DNA from: Sphingobacterium hungaricum
GTDB lineage: Bacteria; Bacteroidota; Bacteroidia; Sphingobacteriales; Sphingobacteriaceae
Assembly: GCF_015210005.1 (NCBI RefSeq)
Contig: NZ_MU158698.1
Location: 3,085,273 to 3,149,272 of the forward strand
DNA length: 64,000 bases
Reading direction: 5' to 3'
The first letter of the stretch is position 1; the number at the start of each line of letters is the position of its first letter. Below the pieces are notes generated by a model. The model had not been told where the DNA came from and did not search any database. It saw only the letters and a list, made by a program, of their open reading frames with translations. The translations under genes and the position numbers were made by a program. Below, piece by piece: positions 54,447 through 62,400 of this stretch.

Positions 54447-55328
54447 ATGAAAGCATACATTCTCCTTCAAATTCTTTTTACCCTGCTAATCTCTCAAGCT
54501 AGTTATGCGCAAAATCAAAATAATGCTGAACTTCAAAAAATGGCTGATGAGGATCAGAAAGCAAGAGGCTCAGCAACTATCGATTGGAGTGTATTGAATC
54601 GAGAAGACAGCATTCGTCGCGAGAATGTATATGCTTTTTACAGAGAAAACAAAGTCATCACTGCTCAAGATTATTTCAATGCAGGCGTCGTTATGCAACA
54701 TGGAAATGATACCGTCGCTTCGTCCCTAGCGGTAAGCAGTTTTAAAAGAGCATTGGAATTGGATTCCAATCTAAATCGATGGTGGTATGCTGCAGCTGTT
54801 GACCGAGATTTGATGCGACGCAATGAACCACAGATTTACGGTACCCAATTTATAAAAACTAGTGCAGACGGAAAATGGGAATTGTATAAAATGGATGCGA
54901 CAAAAATTTCTGATGCTGAAAGGCTGTATTATAAGGTCGGAACCTATGCCGAGCAAAAAGAAAAAGAACGGAAAATGAATCTGAAATCCATTAACCAATT
55001 CTTTGCCCAAAGCAACAACATCGACGAAACCATCCAATTGATTCAGCAAGAATTTAAAAAACAGCAAGCTGCAGACTATAGCGTTGATGAAGCGGATATT
55101 AACAATTTTGGCTACCAGTTAATGAATAATAAGAAGCTTGAGGAAGCTTTAAAGATTTTTAAGCTAAATACAGAATTGTATCCTAAAGGATATAATACTT
55201 TTGACAGCTATGGAGAATGCTTACTTATCCTCGGTAAAAAAGATGAAGCTAAGAAAGCTTATGAAAAATCATTGGTATTAAACCCAGAGAACAATAACGC
55301 AAAAAAAGTGCTTCAAGAACTCGAATAA
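54447..55328 (+). CDS. Exported TPR-repeat protein
   Basis: A 293-aa protein with a signal peptide and tetratricopeptide-like helical pairs toward the C-terminus (EEALKIFKLNTELYPKGYNT and DEAKKAYEKSLVLNPENNNA). A first region (DYFNAGVVMQHGNDTVASSL) also looks TPR-like. Periplasmic scaffold, role unknown. The first 51 bp of its signal peptide are nearly the same as in the preceding gene. Confidence 0.65.
   Translation: MKAYILLQILFTLLISQASYAQNQNNAELQKMADEDQKARGSATIDWSVLNREDSIRRENVYAFYRENKVITAQDYFNAGVVMQHGNDTVASSLAVSSFKRALELDSNLNRWWYAAAVDRDLMRRNEPQIYGTQFIKTSADGKWELYKMDATKISDAERLYYKVGTYAEQKEKERKMNLKSINQFFAQSNNIDETIQLIQQEFKKQQAADYSVDEADINNFGYQLMNNKKLEEALKIFKLNTELYPKGYNTFDSYGECLLILGKKDEAKKAYEKSLVLNPENNNAKKVLQELE
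54463..54513 (+). repeat. 51-bp signal-peptide DNA block, copy 2
   Basis: The second copy of the 53639-53689 block, 50 of 51 bases identical, at the start of the TPR protein gene. The flanking mature coding regions are unrelated. Confidence 0.85.
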
Positions 55329-55454
55329 TCAATCTAAAAAATCGACTCAGAAATATAAATCTGAATTATATATGCAGTGCTTGTCGCGGAAAGAAAATTT
55401 CATACGTTTTACTCGATAATTGATTATTACATTAAACTAGTAAAACCAAACCTT

Positions 55455-56612
55455 ATGAAATTAACCAGTGTATTAGGCGCAGTCTTTTTCGCATGTCTAG
55501 CATTCACAAGTTGTGACAAACACGGCGACGATTCTCCCGAACTTTCAGCTGAATACTTGGGCGATAGCAACAATGGCGGTTCCGGAGACAATCAGCCAGG
55601 AGTAATTACGGCTGGAGAATGGAATGATTTGAATAATTGGAAATTTTGGGAATCCATTATCAGTTCAGAGGATTTCAAAGATTTTCCTGCTTATTGGTCA
55701 TTTTTTAATACCAATAGAATTTCTGTCAACATCACAAGCGATGGAACTAAGCCAGTTATCAACGCTGTCGTTCAATTAAAAAATAACGGGACAACCTTAT
55801 TCACAGCACGAACGGATAATTTCGGCAATGCTGAATTATGGCCAAATCTTCTTCAAAGCAACAATGAGTTAGATTTCTCAAAATTGTCTATTCAAGTAAA
55901 TAATGGTGCTAAGATAGTGACAACGGTTAAGCCTTATAGTCAAGAAGTGAATAAAATCATCATGCCCGAAACGGCAGTAGATAATAAAATTGAAATTTCG
56001 TTTGTTGTTGACGCAACCGGTTCCATGGGCGATGAATTAGAATATTTGAAAACTGAATTATTGGATGTTATTTCAAGAGTAAAGACGGCCAATCCAAAGG
56101 CGAGCGTATACACTTCGTCGGTTTTCTATCGAGACGCGGGTGATGATTATGTAACTCGAGTTTCTGGATTCACGAATGACAATAGAATAACGACTAATTT
56201 TATCGCTGGCCAATCGGCCGCTGGCGGCGGAGACACACCAGAAGCCGTTCATTCCGCATTGGATAAAGCCTTGAATGAATTGCAATGGTCAACGAATGCC
56301 AGAACAAGGTTGCTGTTCTTGTTGTTAGATGCTCCGCCTCATTACCAACCGGAAATTATTCAGGATTTACATCGCTCAATCGGAAAAGCAACCGAAAAAG
56401 GAATCAAAATCATTCCAATTGCCGCCAGCGGAATTGATAAGAAAACTGAATTTCTGATGAGATTCTTTTCCTTAACGACAAACGGAACCTATGTGTTTAT
56501 TACGAATCATAGCGGAGTCGGGAACGAACATTTGGAACCTACTGTTGGTCAATATGAAGTTGAATTCTTAAATAATTTAATGGTTCGACTAATCAATAAA
56601 TATGCGCAATAA
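55455..56612 (+). CDS. von Willebrand factor A-domain lipoprotein
   Basis: About 385 aa from the ATG at 55455 (MKLTSVLGAVFFACLAFTSC). Lipobox AFTSC, then a Gly/Ser linker and a beta-rich region. The vWA domain (about 180-385) has the MIDAS motif FVVDATGSMGDELEY (DxSxS-like with Thr) and later TPEAVHSALD and LLLDAPPHY. It may bind metal and another protein at the cell surface. No direct partner is adjacent. The hairpin at 56623-56665 follows. Confidence 0.8.
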   Translation: MKLTSVLGAVFFACLAFTSCDKHGDDSPELSAEYLGDSNNGGSGDNQPGVITAGEWNDLNNWKFWESIISSEDFKDFPAYWSFFNTNRISVNITSDGTKPVINAVVQLKNNGTTLFTARTDNFGNAELWPNLLQSNNELDFSKLSIQVNNGAKIVTTVKPYSQEVNKIIMPETAVDNKIEISFVVDATGSMGDELEYLKTELLDVISRVKTANPKASVYTSSVFYRDAGDDYVTRVSGFTNDNRITTNFIAGQSAAGGGDTPEAVHSALDKALNELQWSTNARTRLLFLLLDAPPHYQPEIIQDLHRSIGKATEKGIKIIPIAASGIDKKTEFLMRFFSLTTNGTYVFITNHSGVGNEHLEPTVGQYEVEFLNNLMVRLINKYAQ

Positions 56613-56622
56613 GACTGTTTAA

Positions 56623-56665
56623 AGAATTTTGAAGAAATACATTTCAACTATTTCTTCAAAATTCT
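56623..56665. terminator. 16-bp hairpin after the vWA gene
   Basis: The stem AGAATTTTGAAGAAAT/ATTTCTTCAAAATTCT (56623-56638 and 56650-56665) is perfect but lacks a long T tract. The promoter box of the next gene begins at its final base. Confidence 0.6.
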
Positions 56666-56672
56666 ATATTTG
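56665..56672 (+). promoter_or_regulatory. -7 promoter element of the acetyltransferase gene
   Basis: TATATTTG, an exact TAnnTTTG match, starts on the last base of the preceding hairpin and lies 33 bp before the ATG at 56706. Confidence 0.5.
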
Positions 56673-56705
56673 CACGCCGGTACCACAAGGCAGGCATTTG
56701 ATAAA

Positions 56706-57212
56706 ATGATTCGTTTAACATATAGAAATGCAATCCAAAGCGATTTGGCTAAAATCGTTGAGATTTACAATTCCACTATCCCTTCGAGATTAGTTACTGC
56801 AGATGTAGAGCCTGTTGCTGTAAGCGACAGACAGCGCTGGTTTGATGAACATAATGCAGAAAAGCGTCCGCTTTGGGTTGCTGAAAATCAGGAAAACCAA
56901 ATCGTCGGCTGGATAAGCTTTCAATCTTTTTACGGAAGGCCAGCTTATGATGCGACAGTAGAAATCAGCATTTACCTCGATGAAGATTTTAGAGGTCAGG
57001 GATTGGGGAAGACGATGTTATCGTATTCAATCGAACAGGCAAAAGAGATGGGCATAAAAACTTTGCTAGGATTTATTTTCGCTCACAATCAAGCAAGTAT
57101 TAGGCTTTTCAAATCCTTTGGATTTGAAGATTGGGCCCTCCTACCTAACATCGCGCTTCTTGACGGCCAAGAAAAAAGTTTAATGATCTTAGGAAAAAGA
57201 ATCAGTATATAA
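56706..57212 (+). CDS. GNAT N-acetyltransferase (phosphinothricin acetyltransferase-like)
   Basis: About 168 aa from the ATG at 56706 (MIRLTYRNAIQSDLAKIVEI); the earlier frame start at 56670 falls in the promoter. The acetyl-CoA binding motif is EDFRGQGLGKTMLSYSIEQA (R/QxxGxG/A), and FAHNQASIRLFKSFGFED follows. This matches Pat/Bar-type acetyltransferases that acetylate small amines. The substrate is unknown; resistance to phosphinothricin cannot be inferred. Confidence 0.8.
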   Translation: MIRLTYRNAIQSDLAKIVEIYNSTIPSRLVTADVEPVAVSDRQRWFDEHNAEKRPLWVAENQENQIVGWISFQSFYGRPAYDATVEISIYLDEDFRGQGLGKTMLSYSIEQAKEMGIKTLLGFIFAHNQASIRLFKSFGFEDWALLPNIALLDGQEKSLMILGKRISI

Positions 57213-57228
57213 TTGATTGCAAAATCGA

Positions 57229-58281
57229 TCAAACAGATCGCTTCGCGTTTAAATACTTTCGTAGCGGCAAATCATAAAATCGAAATGCGAAGTAAGCCAA
57301 TGATATTAAGAGTATAACTCCTATAACTACTACGCCTATAAGAGTAATTCCCGATGGCGCATAGCTTGCATAGTATCCCCCGAAAAGCCACATCACGCAA
57401 TAATGAGTCGTGTACAATGGATAGGAAATATTTCCAGAAAATTCACATATCGATTTCAGGCTTTGGGATATTAAGGTTCCCGCGCCTAAGGAAACCAATA
57501 AAGGGAAATAGAATAGCACAATCAGCAATTCCGTCGCCCAACTCCATTCGTTGTATGGAAGAATAAAAGCCAATACAAGCAAGACACTCAATCCAATAAA
57601 TCCAAGTTTGTTTTGGATAATCCAATTAAAACGGAACAGAATCATCCCAGCAGTAAAGGAATAGAGCACGCGTGCGCCTCCATGCCAAAAAGTTTCGCCA
57701 TTCCAACCTCCTAGAAGATTACCTGAACTATAACTGACGTAGGCTAAAATTCCGGATGCGATTAGCAGTAGAGCCATCAAGCTATATCTTGATAACCTAA
57801 AAAGGACCAAAACATAAAATATATTAATCACATATTCCCAAAACAGCGACCATGCTGGTGCATTCAGGCTAAAAAGATTGAAATAACGCTCTTCCATTAC
57901 TGGGTATGGAATCATTAAGATTGAAGCCATAAAAATCACAAACTTCTCTCCAAATGAATAGCTTGCTTGATAGCTAGCAATAGGGTCGAAAAGAAAGGCA
58001 AACAATCCCAATAGGCTACCTAACACAACCAGCGGATGCAAGCGTATCAAGCGTCCGACCAGAAAATCTCCTATGCCCATATTCGCTATTCGATTTTGAT
58101 AAGCATAAGCAATTACAACACCAGACAAGCAGAAGAAAAAATCCACCGCTAAAAATCCATGTGCGATAAAATTATCTGCCAAATCAGGAAAAATTATTTC
58201 TGCAAAATGAAAAATTAGAACTGCTAGAGCGGCCACCCCTCTCAATCCATCCAAAACAACAAAATGTTTCTTTGAAGACAT
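57229..58281 (-). CDS. Acyltransferase family 3 (OafA/YrhL-like)
   Basis: A 350-aa integral membrane protein with about ten helices. The N-terminal VVLDGLRGVAALAVLIFHFA contains the family His and GLRG motif; HGFLAVDFFFCLSGVVIAYA and LIRLHPLVVLGSLLG are also conserved. The family O-acetylates surface polysaccharides or lipids from the inner membrane. No polysaccharide cluster is near, so the acceptor is unknown. Confidence 0.85.
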   Translation of the reverse strand: MSSKKHFVVLDGLRGVAALAVLIFHFAEIIFPDLADNFIAHGFLAVDFFFCLSGVVIAYAYQNRIANMGIGDFLVGRLIRLHPLVVLGSLLGLFAFLFDPIASYQASYSFGEKFVIFMASILMIPYPVMEERYFNLFSLNAPAWSLFWEYVINIFYVLVLFRLSRYSLMALLLIASGILAYVSYSSGNLLGGWNGETFWHGGARVLYSFTAGMILFRFNWIIQNKLGFIGLSVLLVLAFILPYNEWSWATELLIVLFYFPLLVSLGAGTLISQSLKSICEFSGNISYPLYTTHYCVMWLFGGYYASYAPSGITLIGVVVIGVILLISLAYFAFRFYDLPLRKYLNAKRSV

Positions 58282-58535
58282 TATTAGTAATTAATATATA
58301 GTATTTAGAATTGCTTGGTAAGATAGGGAAGATTATGGATTTTCAAAAACCAAACTATTGATGGGATCTATAGATAATAAGTAATTCCTAGCAAACATAT
58401 AGTCAACCTCACTTATCATGGGATTTCACAACAGCTACAAACTAGAATTATGTATATAATTTTCTAAGCAATTGCGATGCTTGTACTTACCTAGAACTTT
58501 TGTCGGTCGATTAACCGATTTTTTTTAATCTTATT
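58282..58535. other. Gap with an orphan terminator
   Basis: About 250 bp between the divergent acyltransferase and the SPFH promoter. No gene is visible, but an intrinsic terminator sits at 58503-58526. It may end a small RNA starting within this gap. Confidence 0.4.
58503..58526 (+). terminator. Orphan intrinsic terminator
   Basis: The stem TCGGT/ACCGA (58503-58507 and 58514-58518) with a six-base loop is followed by eight T. No plus-strand gene precedes it within 1.2 kb. Confidence 0.55.
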
Positions 58536-58564
58536 TTGAAATTCGAAAAAATAACATATCTTTA
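58536..58564 (+). promoter_or_regulatory. Promoter of the SPFH gene
   Basis: TTG at 58536-58538, an 18-nt spacer, and TATCTTTA (58557-58564), a one-base variant of TAnnTTTG, 30 bp before the start at 58595. Confidence 0.55.
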
Positions 58565-58594
58565 TGATATCAATTTAATATCAAAATTTATATT

Positions 58595-59482
58595 ATGAAA
58601 ACTGAAAAAATCTTAAATCCTTTATCGGGATATCTAGCATTGGTTTTGTGCTTGGTTCTTTTTTGCGCTTCTGTTTATTTTTGTATAAATGGGGTTCAAG
58701 AAATAGAGAACAATCAAAATTTCACCTACATTATCCTTTCGGCTTTGTGCTTTATTGCGTTTGTTTTCTTTATCAAGGGCTTGATGATTATTCAGCCAAA
58801 TCATTCCAGGGTATTGAACTTTTTCGGAAAATATGTAGGTTCGGTAAAAGACAACGGTTTGTTTTTTATCAATCCGCTTTATTCTTCCCAAAAGATTTCT
58901 CTACGATCTGAAAACCTTCAAGGCCAAACATTGAAAGTAAATGATAAAATGGGTAACCCAATTGAAATTGCTGTCGTCATTGTCTGGAAAGTTGGTGACA
59001 CTTATAAAGCTGCATATGATGTTGAGCGCTACACGGAATTTGTCAGAATGCAAAGCGAGGCCGCTGTTAGGCACTTAGCAATGAGTTTTCCTTATGACAA
59101 TTTGGAAGATGAGCATGCAACGATTACATTAAGAGAAGGCGGAGAAAAAATCAACTCCATTCTGGAACAAGAGCTGACGGATCGACTTGTTAAAGCTGGA
59201 ATTATAATCCAAGAAGCTAGAATTTCCCATTTGGCTTATGCGTCAGAAATTGCTGGAGCGATGCTTCAGAGACAGCAAGCGACAGCGATTGTTGCTGCGC
59301 GTGCAAAGATCGTTGAAGGCGCTGTTGGAATGGTTGACATGGCATTAAAAAAGCTATCGGCCGATAACATTGTTGAATTAGACGATGAACGCAAAGCAGC
59401 AATGGTCACCAATTTGATGGTCGTACTTTGTGGTGAAAAATCAGCACAGCCGGTATTGAACACAGGAACTTTATACAACTAA
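58595..59482 (+). CDS. SPFH/band 7 domain membrane protein
   Basis: A 295-aa protein with two N-terminal membrane segments (about 14-33 and 45-63), then the SPFH core: IIQPNHSRVLNFFGKYVGSV, NDKMGNPIEIAVVIVWKVGD, VERYTEFVRMQSEAAVRHLA. The C-terminal helical part (AGAMLQRQQATAIVAARAKI) forms the oligomerisation coiled coil. Probably a membrane scaffold. It is followed after 10 bp by a ribbon-helix-helix gene, a frequent pairing in this phylum. Confidence 0.85.
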   Translation: MKTEKILNPLSGYLALVLCLVLFCASVYFCINGVQEIENNQNFTYIILSALCFIAFVFFIKGLMIIQPNHSRVLNFFGKYVGSVKDNGLFFINPLYSSQKISLRSENLQGQTLKVNDKMGNPIEIAVVIVWKVGDTYKAAYDVERYTEFVRMQSEAAVRHLAMSFPYDNLEDEHATITLREGGEKINSILEQELTDRLVKAGIIIQEARISHLAYASEIAGAMLQRQQATAIVAARAKIVEGAVGMVDMALKKLSADNIVELDDERKAAMVTNLMVVLCGEKSAQPVLNTGTLYN

Positions 59483-59492
59483 AATTGAAGCA

Positions 59493-59684
59493 ATGAGTGA
59501 TAAAGAAACTCAAAAAACTTCAGGCAAGAAAAATTTCGTTTTGCGCATTGATGAACAGACATTCAAACTTTTGGAAGCCTGGGCGAACGATGAATTTCGC
59601 AGTGTTAATGGACAAATTGAATATCTTCTAAATGAGTCTTTAGCGAAATCTGGGAGAAAGAAAAAAGAGAAGCCAAAGAAATAA
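59493..59684 (+). CDS. Arc/ribbon-helix-helix DNA-binding protein
   Basis: A 63-aa protein with KKNFVLRIDEQTFKLLEAWA as the beta strand and first helix and SVNGQIEYLLNESLAKSG as the second helix. This is the ribbon-helix-helix DNA-binding fold. The C-terminus is lysine-rich (RKKKEKPKK). It follows the SPFH gene by 10 bp and is likely co-expressed. The target is unknown; SPFH regulation is a possible role. Confidence 0.75.
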   Translation: MSDKETQKTSGKKNFVLRIDEQTFKLLEAWANDEFRSVNGQIEYLLNESLAKSGRKKKEKPKK

Positions 59685-59862
59685 TATTCGAATCGATGAT
59701 TTCGATCATCTAACGCGAAACATTCACAGGAACGCTCTTCGTAGTATTGAGTTTACTGATGAATAGCGACAAGCTGTGCATCTCAGAAATTGTTGGCTGA
59801 GTGATTTTGGATATGGAACAGATTCAAGGCATGAAGGGTTATTCTTTTCTAAAGCCAAATTT

Positions 59863-59897
59863 TAAATAAAAAAGACGCTGGATTTCTCCAGCGTCTT
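59863..59897 (-). terminator. Terminator of the thioredoxin-reductase-like gene
   Basis: The 11-bp stem AAGACGCTGGA/TCCAGCGTCTT (59872-59882 and 59887-59897) has an A-rich flank on the plus strand, giving a T tract for the minus-strand gene. Confidence 0.8.
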
Positions 59898-59923
59898 AAA
59901 ACAAAACAAATTATAACATCAAC

Positions 59924-60841
59924 TTATTTTACGCGATTAAAAGATTCTTCGGCTAACTTGCTATTCACACTCGCGCCCGCAAAATTCCCCGTGTAAACTG
60001 CATTCGCGACCGAACGCATAGGATTCGAATTGTCTCCACAAGCAAAAACACCTTCTACTGACGTTTCTTGCATTGGACTAACTTCTACGAAACCATTTTT
60101 CGAAAAGGTACAGCCGAGTTGCTCAGGAATAGCTGAATGTTGTTTAAATGGCAATCGAGCGTATAGTGCTTTCAGTTTATGTTCTTGTCCATCAGCTAAT
60201 TGTACAGAATTTAGATATCCGTTTTGATGGTTGATTTTCTTTATCGGAGTTTCGATGACGGCAATTCCTTTTTGATTGAATACAACTTTTTGTTCTTCAG
60301 TAAATAAAGCAGGACCATTCGTAAAAATGCTCAACTTATTTGTCAGTTGACTTAATAACTTTACGTAATGCATTGCTTCTTCCCCATTCGCAAAAATTCC
60401 GGTAGCTTCATTTCTAAATTCGTAACCATGACAATACGGACAATGAATAACTGAAATTCCCCAGGATGAAGAAAATCCATCGATGTCTGGCATTTGGTCT
60501 TTTATTCCAGAAGAAATTATAAGCTTTTTCGTGCTGAAGGTTTGATTATTTTTTGTGCGGACAGTAAAACCTGTATCGGTCTTTGAAGCTTCTGTTGCGA
60601 AATCCTCTAAAAAATCGATAGTCTTGTATTGGCGGACTTGATCAAATGCTTTCTTGTAAATATTTGCTGGAGTTTCTCCATCTTGAGTTAAAAAATTATG
60701 TGAATGCGGTGTCTGTTGGTTACAAGGCGAACCTGCATCAATGACCAAAACATTTCTTAAGGAACGGCCTAAAGCCATCGCAGCGGATAAACCTGCGTAG
60801 CTCCCCCCTATTATAATGACTTCATATTCTTTATTTAACAT
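59924..60841 (-). CDS. Thioredoxin reductase-like NAD(P)/FAD oxidoreductase
   Basis: A 305-aa flavoprotein. VIIIGGSYAGLSAAMALGR binds FAD; the redox-active CPYC motif lies in ISVIHCPYCHGYEFRNEATG; VFACGDNSNPMRSVANAVYT is the final FAD-binding loop. Its NADPH-binding loop (TGIFANGEEAMHYVKLL) has an atypical GxGxxA. It is close to TrxB-like proteins without a dedicated thioredoxin in sight. It may reduce thiols or a small disulfide. Confidence 0.8.
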   Translation of the reverse strand: MLNKEYEVIIIGGSYAGLSAAMALGRSLRNVLVIDAGSPCNQQTPHSHNFLTQDGETPANIYKKAFDQVRQYKTIDFLEDFATEASKTDTGFTVRTKNNQTFSTKKLIISSGIKDQMPDIDGFSSSWGISVIHCPYCHGYEFRNEATGIFANGEEAMHYVKLLSQLTNKLSIFTNGPALFTEEQKVVFNQKGIAVIETPIKKINHQNGYLNSVQLADGQEHKLKALYARLPFKQHSAIPEQLGCTFSKNGFVEVSPMQETSVEGVFACGDNSNPMRSVANAVYTGNFAGASVNSKLAEESFNRVK

Positions 60842-60975
60842 CGATTTAGTTCTAGTTTACTGCCTATTATTAATTTCTTTGAACCAAAGCTACTAAATAA
60901 ATCGCAATTGCAATAAAGTTGCAATAAATAAAATCGTAGATTTACTTTATCATTACATTTTAGTAAAATGCAATA

Positions 60976-61512
60976 CTAACTGGAATGGATATTGGGCTTA
61001 GGTTCAAATAAATGACTGAACTGATTGACTTCTATCGTAGGGTGAATCTGAACAAAATTGGGCAACTGCCATTTTTGGGTTTTTACGGCTTGCTTATTTG
61101 TTGGGCAATCCCATATTGGATACAATCGAAAACCTCGCTTTCCTTTTTTGTTTGGATTTGACACAATAGCATGTTCTATCAAACAGCTTTTAGAGAAAAT
61201 AAATTGTGCAAACTTACCTTCATTCCGACAGGAAATAATCAAAAAGTCAAATGCATCGTTTTGATGAAAAGGTACGGTAATTCCAAGCGAATTTCTTTTC
61301 CAGCAAGTTACAAACTGCCCTACTTTCGTAGGAGTTATTTTAGAAGTCCGATAGGTTATTTTCCGATCATCGAGGTTAAATGTAGCGGCATGGTATTCCC
61401 TACTCTCTTTTTGAATCTTAAAATTATTCAAGTCGAGATTGAGTTTAGCATAAAGCTGTGCGTTGGCTAGTTTCAATTCTTCAAACCAGTCATTCCTTGA
61501 ATCTGATGGCAT
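60976..61512 (-). CDS. MepB-family protein
   Basis: A 178-aa cytosolic protein with the MepB pattern: SREYHAATFNLDDRKITYRT, PTKVGQFVTCWKRN, and NKKGKRGFRLYPIWDCPTNK QAVKTQKWQ. MepB is a small domain of unknown function, named after a Staphylococcus efflux operon gene. It starts 1 bp after the upstream methyltransferase stop and is in one operon with it. Confidence 0.8.
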   Translation of the reverse strand: MPSDSRNDWFEELKLANAQLYAKLNLDLNNFKIQKESREYHAATFNLDDRKITYRTSKITPTKVGQFVTCWKRNSLGITVPFHQNDAFDFLIISCRNEGKFAQFIFSKSCLIEHAIVSNPNKKGKRGFRLYPIWDCPTNKQAVKTQKWQLPNFVQIHPTIEVNQFSHLFEPKPNIHSS

Positions 61513-61513
61513 A

Positions 61514-62185
61514 TTAGTTCTGATTTTTTGAGAGAAGAAACACTGTATACATTCTCTGTACCTGTTCTCCCGTCTTGCTTTTTACCCATTCTGAATAATC
61601 CGTAACCGACACGGTATTAAATTCTGTTTGATTCAGCAAATTTTCCACGCTAGACGAATCGTATAACTGAAATCCATGTTCCGTAAAAGGCAATGAGGCC
61701 ATAAACTCCTTTTGAGCAAAAACCAATGCGAACAAACCATTTGTACCAAGTACCCGGTAAATCTCCTTTAAAAACGAAAGTGGTTCCTGCCAAAAATATA
61801 GTGTATTAACAGTAAATATCTTTGAAAAACTATTCTCATTAAATGGAATTTGATTGCCATCGAATAATTGAAAATCGATTTTATAATCTTCGAACAATTC
61901 ATTATTCATATCAATAGCTTGTTGCTGCATGGTGTCGGAAATTTCTAATCCGGTATATCGGAGTTTATCAGCTTTGCTCAATAACACTTTTAAATGTCCG
62001 CAGTTTCCATGTCCAAGTTCGAGAATTCGATCCTCGGATGCCAAATTAAGGGATTCGATAGCCGATAAAGTCATTCCAATATTGGTTTCGTTCATCATCT
62101 GACCAATCTCAATTCCCTTCTCACCTTGCGGACGTGCTAATTGCGAAGCAATAGCTTGAAGTTTTTCTTTAGATTGATTATCCAT
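61514..62185 (-). CDS. Class I SAM-dependent methyltransferase
   Basis: A 223-aa methyltransferase with motif I DRILELGHGNCGHLKVLLSK, strand-2 LRYTGLEISDTMQQQAIDMN, and FTVNTLYFWQEPLSFLKEIY carrying motif IV. It is a small-molecule Methyltransf_11-like enzyme. It starts the operon with MepB and has a -7 box at 62219. Acceptor unknown. Confidence 0.8.
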   Translation of the reverse strand: MDNQSKEKLQAIASQLARPQGEKGIEIGQMMNETNIGMTLSAIESLNLASEDRILELGHGNCGHLKVLLSKADKLRYTGLEISDTMQQQAIDMNNELFEDYKIDFQLFDGNQIPFNENSFSKIFTVNTLYFWQEPLSFLKEIYRVLGTNGLFALVFAQKEFMASLPFTEHGFQLYDSSSVENLLNQTEFNTVSVTDYSEWVKSKTGEQVQRMYTVFLLSKNQN

Positions 62186-62218
62186 GAAGTAAATTTAGCT
62201 TAAATGAAAGCTATATTC

Positions 62219-62226
62219 CAAATTTA
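62219..62226 (-). promoter_or_regulatory. -7 promoter element of the methyltransferase-MepB operon
   Basis: On the minus strand TAAATTTG matches TAnnTTTG exactly, 33 bp before the ATG at 62185. No good -33 was found. Confidence 0.5.
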
Positions 62227-62400
62227 CCTATCAAAACAGAGAGTCCGCATGCCTGCATAAAAATGTGTATGATGTCCAATTTTCAATTTCTATAATGCTA
62301 TTTATCAAATTTTTACCCAAGCATTTCGTATTTTATTTTTTTTATGATATATTAGCTAAATCGTTTTATAAACTTAATAAACCAAACTACTAAAAATTTT

